Assembly (NCBI GenBank): GCA_028023455.1
Contig: JAQFVV010012672.1
Coordinates: 122,001 to 186,000, forward strand
DNA from: Epiperipatus broadwayi
Lineage: Eukaryota > Onychophora > Udeonychophora > Euonychophora > Peripatidae
Reading direction: 5' to 3'
Length of the DNA stretch: 64,000 bases
Shown here: one piece after another, positions 1-9,779 of the stretch
How the letters are laid out: each line of letters starts with the position of its first letter
Numbering within the stretch: position 1 is the stretch's first letter
Made by a program: the position numbers and the translations under genes
Notes under the pieces: model-generated
What the model was told of the DNA's origin: nothing
Database searches by the model: none
Seen by the model: only the letters and a program-made list of their open reading frames with translations

Positions 1-466
1 AATAAATAAACCAACATTTTTTTTTATTATTATGAATATAATGATTCTGGGTTTGAATCTAAATCAAGATGGTACAATATAAATGTCTTAATCAATTGAA
101 TTATACAGAACTTGAAATAATAGACAACTGGTTTGTACACAATTTAATTTAATATCATCAAATCGATTTCCATTTACAAATGAACATCTTCAAATGTAGC
201 ACATTCACTTACATTAAGACAATAGGAATAACTTCCTTTTCTGTGTGCCATCATTATATTATCTTTCTTTGTAAGAATAAAATGATAGTTTATTAATAAT
301 ATTTATTAGTCGCTCATTAGACTAGAGATTGTCCAATAATGAGGAATATTTTTATAGTGTAATTTTCATTACACCATTCTCACTAGGGAGTGTTTTTTAT
401 CCACTTATAACATCTCGTAGAAGGATATAATCATAAACATATGATCAAAGACATGTGAAAAAGATC

Positions 467-527
467 TATGATCACCAAGATGCACATTTTGTGCTGAACC
501 AACACTCATCAGTTGGCCCAGATCATA
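467..527 (-). ncRNA. Hammerhead ribozyme, family A, one core substitution
   Basis: Minus strand. The CUGAUGA core lies at 512-506. Stem II is GUGUU with AGCAC. Inner stem I is CCAA with UUGG (478-475). Outer stem I is UAUGAUC (527-521) with GAUCAUA (473-467). The expected cleavage site is after C at 479. Relative to the copy at 1043-1103, one outer stem pair has changed from G-C to A-U on both sides, so pairing is kept. The GAAA box reads AAAA (G12 to A at 490), a change expected to impair cleavage. The fold is well supported; activity of this copy is doubtful. Confidence 0.75.
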
Positions 528-1042
528 ATCTCTTATACATATCTTATCATTGTTCAGTATATATAGATACTACAGTTTAATTGATGTGTTAAACATGCAT
601 CCCTCACAACTTTAATACAAATCACTTATTGAAAGTATATTAATATTTTTTATTAATCACTCATTAGCCTAGAGATTATCCAATAATGAATAATATTTCT
701 GTAGTATAATTTTCATTACATCATTTTCACGCATCTTGGGATCGTAGATTTTTTCTCTCATGTCTTTGATCATATGATTATGATTACATCCTTCTACAAG
801 GTGTTAAAAATGGATAGAAAATATTCCCTACCTTGTGTGAGAGTGATGTAATGAAAATTACGCTACAGAAATATTCATTATTGAATAATCTCTAGTCTGA
901 TGAGTGACCAATAAAAATTAACATATTTTCAATAATGGATTTGTGTTAAAGTAATGAGGGCTACATGTTTGACCATCAATGAAACTAATAATTTGCTCTC
1001 TATATATACTGAACAATAGTAGAATATGAATATGTAAAAGAT

Positions 1043-1103
1043 TGTGATCTGGGCCAACTGATGAGTGCTGGTTCAGCACGAAATATGCATCTTGGGGATC
1101 ACA
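1043..1103 (+). ncRNA. Hammerhead ribozyme, family A, intact core
   Basis: Type I hammerhead. Outer stem I is UGUGAUC (1043-1049) with GAUCACA (1097-1103). An internal loop (UGGG against G) follows. Inner stem I is CCAA (1054-1057) with UUGG (1092-1095). The core is CUGAUGA at 1058-1064. Stem II is GUGCU/AGCAC with loop GGUUC (1065-1079). GAAA is at 1080-1083. Stem III is only two pairs with an AUGC loop, and the cleavage position is after C1091. All conserved core bases are present. The internal loop of stem I and loop II are where tertiary contacts form in natural type I hammerheads. Such a short stem III usually cleaves better as a dimer, which fits the tandem arrangement of this family. 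Confidence 0.88.
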
Positions 1104-1250
1104 GATCCTTTTCATATGTCTTTGATTATATGTTTATGATTACATTCCTCCATAAGATTTTAAAGTGGATAGAAAACATTCCTTACCTTGCGTGATAATT
1201 TTGTACTGAAAATTACACTAAAGAAATATTGTTCATTAAAATAATAGTTT

Positions 1251-2060
1251 ATTCTTGCAATCTCTAAGAGACTAGTGCTTTCTGATAAGTGATCTTATTC
1301 AGGGTTAAATTTAAACTCTTACCAGATGTGAACAAAGCCTCATTTAATACAGCCAACAAGTAATCAACATAAGATAAAAGGCATTTCTTCTCATTTTAAA
1401 AAAACATGATTAACTAAAGATAAATCAAATGTGTAAATATTAATAAGGATAATACCTTTCAAATTGATTATTAACAAAAGAAATGACTTTCTTTTCCATT
1501 TACTGTCAATATCCTTAAACCATCTCCTCTTTCTCAGAATATCTGTAAGAATAAAACAATTGGTTATTTTTGTAGTTTCGGATCTTAAAGAGACACATAG
1601 TGATCTAAGTTATGGTCAAATTTAAATTTGGAAAGTTTCTTTTAAGATCTTAAGAATAAATGGTTGTTTTATTTTTGCAGGCATTCGTACATAGAGGGAC
1701 TGAATCAATAACACTAACAGCACCTGGAAAGGGAAGTTATTCTCTTTATATTTATTTTAAAAATTTTGCATTTACTAATATTTATACATTTAATTTATCT
1801 CCCGTTTTATGTTAACTATTTAAAGGCTGTATTAAATGAAACTGTTTAACTGTAAATTAAATCACTTGTCAGAAAGTTTTTCTCTTTTAAGATATATCGC
1901 AAAAATAAACAATTGCTTTATGCTTGTAGGCATTCTGACAAAATGGGCATAGAATAATGATATTATAGTATATAGAGAAGACCATTTTCATTGTCTTACT
2001 TATGTATATGAAAGCAAATAACATAAAAATTTTATAAGTGCTACCTACTATTACTTTTTT
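1251..2060. other. AT-rich DNA with short repeated motifs, no gene seen
   Basis: Contains recurring short strings (GTAAGAATAAA or TTTATTYTTGCAG near 1250, 1545, 1650 and 1670; TAGGCATTC near 1680 and 1928), suggesting decayed repeats. No open frame or splice-compatible exon continuing the ASB gene was recognised. Confidence 0.4.
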
Positions 2061-2074
2061 AGTCACTTACTATT

Positions 2075-2221
2075 TAAATAAGTCAGTTATTTTACATAGT
2101 GCGATGTTTTTTATAAACAATAATATTTAAACAGCATTAAACTGTTGTACATGCGCTTCAACCACATGATAAAGTCTATCTTTTCCAAAAACTTTATCAT
2201 GTGGTTGAAGTGTTACTATTC
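2075..2221. mobile_element. Short family C fold-back element with 14-bp target duplication
   Basis: The 14-mer AGTCACTTACTATT occurs at 2061-2074 and again at 2222-2235, bracketing about 147 bp. The interior shares GCGATGTTTT, TATAAAC and CATGCGCTT with the larger copies at 9.3 and 18.6 kb. It ends in a hairpin with perfect 20-bp arms (2156-2175 and 2191-2210). A duplication of this length suggests insertion through an RNA intermediate. Confidence 0.65.
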
Positions 2222-2388
2222 AGTCACTTACTATTATAACTGTATGTACTTTAATGATTTTCTGGACACCAACTTTGTTGATACTGAATAATAGAATGTA
2301 CTCAATTTGTCATTAGTACTTTTGTTTTTTTTTTCTCTATTTGCATGTATTTTGTTTTCATAATTTATTTATATATCTTTGAGTTAAG

Positions 2389-2591
2389 TGATAAAACATC
2401 AGCTCTTCATATTGCTGCAAGTAGAGGATTTACTGGAGTTGTTGAAAAATTGATTCAATATGGTGCAAAAATGGATTCATTGGATACATCAGATCGAACT
2501 CCACTTTTATTAGCTGTCAATAGAGGTCATAAAGATGTTGTGCAATGCCTTATTAACCATGGAGCAAAGGTTAATATGGAAGAAATTCATG
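2389..2591 (+). CDS. ASB-like gene, internal exon (two ankyrin repeats)
   Basis: Internal exon of an ankyrin-repeat and SOCS-box protein. The translation carries two consecutive ankyrin repeats, with TSALHIAASRG and VVEKLIQYGA in the first and TPLLLAVNRGH and VVQCLINHGA in the second. The exon ends in G before the donor GTAAAT at 2592, and its last base joins exactly in frame (phase 1) to the acceptor at 17685. The 5' edge is less certain: the AG at 2387-2388 follows a pyrimidine-rich tract and gives a phase-2 start, but the nearby AG at 2382-2383 would also keep frame. Ankyrin repeats bind protein partners, and in ASB proteins they recruit substrates to a Cullin-5 ubiquitin ligase. The start codon and earlier exons were not found upstream in this window. 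Confidence 0.85.
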
Positions 2592-3100
2592 GTAAATGTT
2601 AAATACATTTATAATTAATTAAATGATATATATATATATATATATAAGATAAATGTTCTATATTTTTATTGATTTATAAAATCTCATTATAATGTTCCTT
2701 ATCAGATGAAGTCTTTACAAAGTCAAAATTATATGTAGTTTTTGGCAAATGTCACTACAATGAAAACTTAAACTACATTTAATCAGAACTTTGTGATTTT
2801 ATTATTTCAAATTTTCATGATGTATTCAGTTACATGATGTATTATATTAAAAAGCTATAGGTAATACATGATTTACAACATTGAAATACCTATTGCAGAT
2901 CTTTGTTTAAAATTATATTTTTAGATTTTAAATTGTATCTGTATAATAGTCAACTTCACAAATGTAAATTGTTCAGATTCTACCTTTTTCTGATATCTGG
3001 TTAGTGATACTCAAGGATTTGAATCAGCTGATGGAGTTTTGCCGAAATCAGTCCTATAAATCTTATATTGTTTTTTACAATTCCAATGTTGACTATAATA
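2592..3100. other. Intron with TA microsatellite, otherwise unrecognised
   Basis: First part of the roughly 15-kb ASB intron. A (TA)n run lies at about 2622-2646. A degenerate string resembling a hammerhead core near 3030-3060 was rejected (see rejected list). Confidence 0.4.
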
Positions 3101-3480
3101 TTTTACTTTATATAGAATTCAGGAGAGGGCGCTTCACTATGTTCTATAGTGAGCAAAGATAATGTTGTAGAAATGGAATGGAATAGGATAGAGAAGAATA
3201 TGGGAAAAACTTAAGGTGGAGAATGGGAAGGTCAGGTGGCTAATGGTTTTTCTGTATATAGTGGCGGAAAGATTCCTGACTCCGAGAAAGGAGACGCCAT
3301 AGTGCAACATATTGCATTAGAAATTTATCAAATATTTATGAGGGGCAATGCACATGGTCTAGAAATAATATATTTCACGCAATAGATTACATATTAGTAG
3401 AGAAAGAAGGAATGAATAAAGTATGGAAAATTAAAGTGTTTGATAATGAAGAGAGAGTATGTAATAGTGGTTATAACTTC

Positions 3481-3589
3481 TTTTTTTTTTCATGTGTCAT
3501 AGCATCGGCCGGGACGTGAACCCGCTAACCCGGGACAACTGCTTGTAAGGCAGCTGCGCTGACTCTCAATTACCAACACTTGACAACTG
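3481..3589 (-). mobile_element. tRNA-derived SINE, about 109 bp, with target duplication
   Basis: Reading the minus strand, a tRNA-like body (GTCAGCGCAGCTGCCTTACA) is followed by a Pol III B-box-like GGGTTCACGTCCC (3523-3511), the tail GGCCGATGCTATGACA and a poly(A) run. The flanks TGGTTATAACTTC (3468-3480) and TGGTCATAATTTC (3590-3602) look like a 13-bp target duplication with two changes. Confidence 0.75.
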
Positions 3590-3883
3590 TGGTCATAATT
3601 TCTTTATAATAGAAAATGGTTAATAATGTGATGGAAAATAATAATTAAAAGTAGAAAGAATAATGAAAGATGTGGCTGGAGAATGAATGATAAGAATAAG
3701 TTAGAAGATTTATAAAAATAAAAGTGAAAGAAATCATGGAAGAAAATTGTTGAGAATGAAATATAAGGACTAGTTTGGTGAAGTAGAAAAAGTAGCCAAT
3801 AGGGTTTTATGTGAGAAGATTCAAAAGAAATAAAAATAATAGAAAAATGAGAATTAATAAAAGTGTAAAAGAGAGGAAAAAAC

Positions 3884-3979
3884 TGTGCTATCGCAGCCGC
3901 CTTGCAAGCAAGTAGTTGGTTGCAGACGGTTGTGGGTTCGCGTCCCGGCCGATGCTATGACATATGAAAAAAAAAAAAA
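3884..3979 (+). mobile_element. tRNA-derived SINE, same family, plus strand
   Basis: Contains GCAGCCGCCTTGCAAGCA, the B-box-like GGTTCGCGTCC (3935-3945), GGCCGATGCTATGACA and a terminal A13 run. It is the same family as 3481-3589 but in opposite orientation. A further 5' scrap (minus) is at about 47832-47892. Confidence 0.75.
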
Positions 3980-4319
3980 GAGATATAAATGTGCTAGTTA
4001 AAACAAAGAAAGTGAAAAAGATATTAATATTAAGTGGGAACCTATTTTTAAAAAAAGTTGGCTAAAATAGATAATTATAGAGAAAGAATTAAATTAAATA
4101 GTAAATTACTGGAGGATATTAATAAAAGTGGAAGTGATAGAAGTAAAAAATTTTGGAAATATATTAAAAGAAGGAATGTAGGGGAGAGAGATAGTATTAC
4201 TAAATGATGAGGAAAAAGAGTGTAGTTCTAGAGAAGAATTGGAGATAATCTTAAATAAGTATGTAATGGATATAGAAAAGATGTTAGATATGTGAAGGAC
4301 ATTATTATTATTGAGTTTA

Positions 4320-6980
4320 TTCGGAATAAACTATTATCTGTTTGGGAAATTTTTTTTTGTATTCAGTAATATATTTATTATTTGTGACAATTGAGTTATT
4401 CATCTCATTGACCTTTCCTTCAATGTAGATTTTATTGAGCATTATAAGTTTTTGTAATGAATTAGATTGTCTCATAATATAATCAAAATAAAACAATTAT
4501 CTGATTATTTGTGCTTTATGCCTAATCCAATTTAGTATATACTTGAGTATTTTTCACACTATTTCAAGATATTCTCAAAAAAAGTTATGCCAGCACCAAA
4601 ATTCAAAATTATCATTATTTGTCAATGAATATTTGAATGGATTTTTTTTTTTTTGAAAGGAGAGTGTGAATTAATTACCTAAGGGGGGGAAAAACTGAAT
4701 TTACGTAGAAAGTTTTATCTACTTGACAATTTCTGGTTCTTCTTAAAATCTGAACCCAATCTTTATTTTGTTTAACCATTTCAATAATTAATAAATACAC
4801 TTGCTTCATTCTTTAACAAAATGTTGTTACATGAGAAAAATTAATTTACCTCTATCAATAAAACACAATTTAAAGTCAAGTGTCAAGTTGTAATTAAGAA
4901 AACAATTTTTTTCTGCTTACATTTAACATATTTTTAGAAACAATAATTCACTCTATTTACTGTATTCCAGAGCCATCTATTGTTCATCTTGAGAAATAAT
5001 TATTGTACACAATCACTGAAGCTGACAGTAGATGTTTCTGATATAGAGAGCCTTTTATTGTAAGCTTGAATAATAATAGATACCTGAAAGTAATGCCATA
5101 TTCAAATTTCTAGACTAATTTTTGGTTATTGGCCTTCATCAATGAGGATAGATAGTTCTAGAATAGAGCAAATTACTGCTTTTATTGTGATTATTATTTC
5201 ATTATTGAAAAAAATATATTGTACTGGATTATATCACATCTCATGAATAAATATTAAAAAGAAAATTTGAATAATTTTTTTTGAAATAAGTGTATTTTCC
5301 AGATTAACTCAAATTAAAATTAAGTTAAAAATCATTAGTACAAATTTTGAAATAAGATTGGATTATAAATTATGTTAATTTTAAAAAGATCTGCCCATAT
5401 GTATTTTTTCTATTTCATTTTGCTTTCTGATAGTTAAAAAACATTTGTTACTAAATTTCCTTCTCATAATAATAGTCTCTTTATTCAAAAAACATGAGAA
5501 AGTTTTTAATTTTTTGTTGTGTAAATAGAATTGTCTTCAGTTATAACATGAGTTAAACCTAATTCTAAGAATCATAGCCACATCTGGCAGATGGCTTTTT
5601 ATTCACTTCATCTGAAATGGATATTGCAGGGCGAACAATAAACTTCAATTTGTATGTAAAAATTCTATATTTATGACTTTAAAAAAAAAAATTAATCTGT
5701 TATCCTATTTTTGTTTTTCACTCTTCGTTCTTTATGTCCACAGAACTCTAAAAGATATGCCACTTCTTAAAGATAATTCCTTTTACTCCCATTGGAAACT
5801 CTTCATGATATAATCTCTCACATTCTGTTTTTAATTCTTACAAAATCTGTGAATATTTTGTATAATTAATAACTGGTTTTTATACTCTTGAATTGTTATG
5901 TACTGCTTGTCCTAATTCCTAAAGGGCATGAATTTTTATGCTTCTTGTATTGCATTTAGGCATATTTAAATTATATTTATTAAACATGATAAGTCAAATA
6001 GAGAAGGTAGATAACTTTCTATGAAAATCTCATTAAAACATAACGAATATTGATCTTTATTTTATAATAAAATTTTAATGAAATGTAAATAGTTTGAAGA
6101 CTTAAAACAAATTGATAATAGCATTTATGTCATATTTTTATTATTAAATCTCTTATTTGATGGTCCTCTGTTTTAATTGCTTTATGATTAAAAAGAGACA
6201 TAAAAAAGATTCCCACATTGAACTTGAAAACATATAAGATTAAATTATTTTCATTGTGAAATCTGCAAATTTTAATATTATAATCACAATTGCCAGCATA
6301 TTTTCTGTAACATTATGCTATTCAAACTTTTAATGTCCAGGGATTTCATTTTACTATTTCCACACATTCTAAGAAAATGATTCATTAGAATTAAATATAC
6401 TTCTATTTATTACAGAAATTATCAACAGTAATTTGAAGATAAGATGATATTTGACTGGCAATGATGCTAGCAGGACAATTATTACTATTTAAGTTTACAG
6501 ATTTCTTATATTATACAAAACCTGCACACATATATTATTAACTCTTAATATTTACATCGAATCTTTGAGCACAAGTATTCCAGAGAAGCTAAAAATCATT
6601 TTCTCTATTTATACTTTATAATAGTCTTCCTACAATGAGAAAATTGGAGTTATACTTTTATGGGCATTGACTCCTTTGGTTAGTTTTTATTATAGTCTAT
6701 GATTGGTCTCTGAAATAACAATAGATTATCTGTTGAACCTTACCACTTGACTGGATGTTTGACAAATTACTTATAAATAGATCTGATTGACCACGTTATA
6801 CAGATCCATACATTAAATAAATTATAAATAATTTATGTTTGTTTCATTCTATCATTTTATTTATCTAAAATTATTTTCAGTTAAGTAATTATTCATATAG
6901 CATTTCTTTTTTTTTCTACTGAATTCCAAATCCTCATTGATAAAGGTAAAAGCCAGAAAACAGTGTTGAAATGGTTATTA
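4320..6980. other. ASB intron, nothing recognised
   Basis: AT-rich sequence with short homopolymer runs and stop codons in all frames. No gene, RNA or mobile-element signature was recognised by eye. Confidence 0.4.
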
Positions 6981-6984
6981 ATGA

Positions 6985-7125
6985 ATTGTATATATATATT
7001 GCTTATAACATTTCTTTCATATACACTTCAATGCAAACAAATTTTCTTAAAAACTTCTTTATTTTCCTTACAGTTTCAATTGTCCAGCAGTCTTCATCAG
7101 AGCTCTATGCTTCTCTGCTTTAATT
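6985..7125 (-). mobile_element. Penelope-like terminal repeat fragment
   Basis: On the minus strand the text CTCTGATGAAGACTGCTGGA is followed by GAAACTG and then a run ending in an AATAAAG-like tail. The same sequence occurs twice in inverted form at 26.6-26.9 kb. Strings of the form CTGATGAAGAC...GAAAC near the 3' end are typical of Penelope-like elements, whose terminal repeats carry hammerhead-like motifs. Only the terminal part is present; no RT or GIY-YIG frame is nearby. Confidence 0.5.
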
Positions 7126-7139
7126 AAAATGAATTAATG

Positions 7140-7709
7140 AATTGCATTACTATCTGATATTTGCTACGGAATTCTGAAAGAATCAAGTAATGCGATTATA
7201 TTTAAATAGCAGCTACCAGAGACAATGATTTCCTAAATAATAATTTTGAAAATATAAATATTTACTATATGCAAAAGAAACTTTGACTTTAACTGCATAA
7301 TTGACAAGCGTACTAAAAATAACACAAAGAAAAAATGGAATATAGATGGACTAGATCTTAAGAGAAGTGATAAAAGATGGGCAATGATTCTATTAGAATT
7401 AACTAAAGATTGTAAATCATCATAAAAAGCATTACATGAGCCCAGCTACTCGTGAAGATGATGGCTATAAATATTAGTCGTATTATGTTTTTGATTTTAT
7501 ACATTGATATTATAGTTTTATATCGATTTTTATTAATGATTTACAAATATAAAATATTATATGGATAGTTTCCATGATTTGCCATTATTTTTTCATTCAT
7601 TTAATCAGTTGCCAAAAGATTTTTAATATATATAAAGACCTTTGCAGTAAAACATAGCATGCATACTACAACTTTTTTAAAGTAAATCAATAAAGGAGGG
7701 TAAAAATTA
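7140..7709. other. ASB intron; possible LINE scrap at 7330-7440
   Basis: Near 7340-7410 the frame reads WNIDGLDLKRSDKRWAMILL, weakly like the C-terminal tail of the LINE family found at 61.8-64 kb. The rest is featureless. Confidence 0.25.
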
Positions 7710-7717
7710 CTTTATAA

Positions 7718-8084
7718 CAGGAGTCCCCAACCTTTTTGCACTTAAAAGCACATTCTATAATATCGGCCAGGTGGCGGGTACCATTTATTTTTTCATTGTA
7801 AATTTATAGTTGGATATTGTTAATAATACATATAATGTACAAAAAAATATTTATTTCAAAAATAAAATTTTAACATATAATTAACGTTTATATTTTTACG
7901 CTGTAAAAGTATAGTATGCCCTACAATTTAATTACAATATAATACAATAATTTATAAGAAATTTTAAAAATTAAATTTATTTATATCAGATAAATAATTT
8001 TTTATCGGGTTCATATAGCGGCAGGCACATGTAAAATGGTCTGCGGGCGCCATGGTGCCCGCGGGCATAGGTTGGGGACCCCTG
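7718..8084. mobile_element. Non-autonomous hAT transposon, 367 bp
   Basis: Terminal inverted repeats CAGGAGTCCCCAACCT at the left and CAGGGGTCCCCAACCT (reverse strand) at the right are flanked by an exact 8-bp target duplication CTTTATAA (7710-7717 and 8085-8092). CAGGGGTCCCCAACC-type ends and 8-bp duplications are hallmarks of hAT elements. The interior is AT-rich and does not code. The inner GC-rich block near the right end (GCGGGCGCCATGGTGCCCGC) is itself a palindrome. Confidence 0.92.
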
Positions 8085-8313
8085 CTTTATAAGAACTTTT
8101 GATTTAGTGATTAACACATTTACCTTTTCATCCAGAGAGAATGTCTATATCTGACTTACTTAGTCATACAATTATCAGTCTATAAATGGATGCACAATTC
8201 ATTTTAATTCAGAGAGTAAAACCATAAAATTCTCATTTACTGGCAGTTAAGAAAGATGGAATAATTTAGCAACAAAGTATTGCAATCACTAATAAACAGG
8301 TGATCATTTACTC

Positions 8314-9115
8314 CAGAGGTGGGCAAACTTCAAAGTAGCATGATCGACTTTATTATCTATCGGTGATCGACTTTTTGGGTAATAAAGAAATAAATATCCT
8401 ATAAAATTTAAATTTTGTTTATTGATTATTATTAATTATATATTTTTACTACATTGACAAAAATAAGCTTTTTTAAAGATTGGTTGGAAGAATTCCTAGG
8501 AGTGTGAATTGCTGTAAACTAAAAAAAAATAAAAATCTACCTTTGATTAAATATATCACTTTTATTGATAGGATGTAGAATCCAGAATCTCAGTGGAAGT
8601 AATAATTAATTAATGAGTGAAACAACAGAAAAATTATCTGATTAAATTATTTATTAATTATCATTGTTTATTTTATTATAATTTAACATAATATAATAAT
8701 TTTTTCGAAGAAGAAGCAAGGCATTCCATTTCTTCACAAAGATTTGTAATTGCTAATGCACAACCGAATGGAAGCCATCAAGTGATCATCCATAAGAGAA
8801 TTTTTAAACTGAGATTTAATTAATTTCATTTGAGAGAATGCTGATTTACATAAATAAGTAGATCAAAAAAATACAAACATCCTCAATGCTACCGACCTTA
8901 ACATTGGATATTTTTCTTTTGGCAAGAAGTGCACATGCATATAGAAAGAGCAGGGTCTAACCATCGGGCAACTCAGTTGTAGAATTTATAAATGTAAAAA
9001 TTAAAAAAAATTCAGAATTCAGGCAACAGAATCTGATGGTAGAAACTTCTGCGATTGACTGTCAAGCTGTGCATGATCGACCAAGTCGATTGTATCGATT
9101 GTTTTTCCACCCCTG
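8314..9115 (-). mobile_element. hAT transposon with transposase C-terminal remnant, 802 bp
   Basis: Ends CAGAGGTGGGCAAAC and CAGGGGTGGAAAAAC (reverse strand) with an exact 8-bp duplication ATTTACTC at 8306-8313 and 9116-9123. The minus-strand frame around 8862-8716 reads SAFSQMKLIKSQFKNSLMDD and continues to a stop, matching the C-terminal dimerisation region of hAT transposases (the pattern F-S-x-M-x-x-I-K-S). Most of the transposase is missing, so this is an internally deleted, non-autonomous copy. Confidence 0.9.
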
Positions 9116-9286
9116 ATTTACTCTAATGTCTCAATTTTAGAGCTATATTATGAGCTTTAGTGTACATTATTTAAATGGAAAATTGATCTTCCTAGTCAGA
9201 ATTAACTTTTTTATTGTTCCAGTGGAAGATGCTGCTGAGGAGATGTTTGCCCTCTAATGAACTATCTTTTTCTTAAATATATGTGA

Positions 9287-9759
9287 CATTCAAATATCAG
9301 TATTTTAAGCTAATTGTGCATACGCTTTGCGAGTGTTAATAATAAATGAATGCTTTCTCACCAATACAAGATATAGTATTTATGCAGGAATAAAAGAAAT
9401 CCTCTTATTCCTACAACTCAAATGCTTATATATGAGCCAATCTGAAGTACTGGCAAGTAAAGCGTGAGGCTGGAACCGTCACTTTAAATTACTATATACG
9501 ATGTCTGAATAAATGACGCGGTTGAAATTATCTAGAATTTACTAAACATCATTCCAACTGAAACTTAATCATATGTAAATAAGCATTTATTTTATATAGC
9601 GTATGTTTACAATTGTATACATTCAAATATCAGCATTTTAAGCTAATTGTGCATACGCTTTGCGATTAACACTCGCAAAGCGTATGCACAATTAGCTTAA
9701 AATGCTGATATTTGAATGTATACAATTGTAAACATACGCTATATAAAATAAATGCTTAT
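9287..9759. mobile_element. Family C element, partial tandem with perfect terminal hairpin
   Basis: Flanked by the 14-bp direct repeat TTAAATATATGTGA (9273-9286 and 9760-9773). A roughly 333-bp unit starts at 9287 with CATTCAAATATCAGTATTTT and restarts at 9620 with one base changed. The second, partial unit forms one arm of a perfect inverted repeat: 9577-9665 and 9673-9761 are exact reverse complements over 89 bp, separated by seven bases. The unit shares CACTTTAAATTACT and TCTAGAATTTAC with the copy at 18.6 kb. No coding frame and no hammerhead core were found. Confidence 0.8.
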
Positions 9760-9779
9760 TTAAATATATGTGAGTAAAT

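Larger units (their letters stand above)
285..1225. mobile_element. Family A hammerhead-ribozyme repeats, head-to-head fold-back
   Basis: About 940 bp made of one repeat family. Positions 285-729 read as minus-sense units and 731-1225 as plus-sense units, so the block is a large imperfect palindrome joined near 730. In the plus half the unit is partly tandem: a string starting GCATCTTGGG occurs at 731 and again at 1087, giving a monomer of about 356 bp plus a partial second one. The shared text includes a stretch around TCTTTGAT, TATGATTACAT and GGATAGAAAA. Each sense carries one hammerhead ribozyme (467-527 minus, 1043-1103 plus). Tandem monomers with one hammerhead per unit are the known layout of retrozymes and of schistosome SINE-like elements. 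I infer a related non-autonomous retroelement. No protein-coding capacity is seen. Confidence 0.75.
3108..4310 (+). pseudogene. LINE fragment (endonuclease C-terminus to pre-RT linker), two SINEs inside
   Basis: Decayed APE-type LINE in several frames. Near 3345-3480 the translation contains AIDYILVEKEGMNKVWKIK, which resembles the C-terminal part of LINE endonucleases. Near 4060-4180 it contains LEDINKSGSDRSKKFWKYIK, typical of the linker before the reverse transcriptase. Stops and frameshifts abound (for example a TGA soon after 4200). Two tRNA-derived SINEs interrupt it at 3481-3589 (minus) and about 3884-3979 (plus); removing the first restores a continuous reading. The clade (CR1/Jockey-like) is a guess. 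No RT core is present downstream. Confidence 0.6.

Noticed and set aside
285-1225. CRISPR-like repeat array
   Set aside because: Repeats are few, long, in both orientations and without regular unique spacers; this is an animal genome region with hammerhead repeats.
1670-1735. TTTTTGCAG followed by an open stretch, looking like an exon acceptor
   Set aside because: The string TTTTTGYAGGCATTC recurs at 1928 in a repeat-like setting, the frame has no ankyrin pattern, and no donor follows in frame.
3500-3590. Possible genuine tRNA gene
   Set aside because: The D- and anticodon-arm parts do not fold into a cloverleaf, a poly(A) tail and target duplication are present, and other copies exist; it is a SINE.
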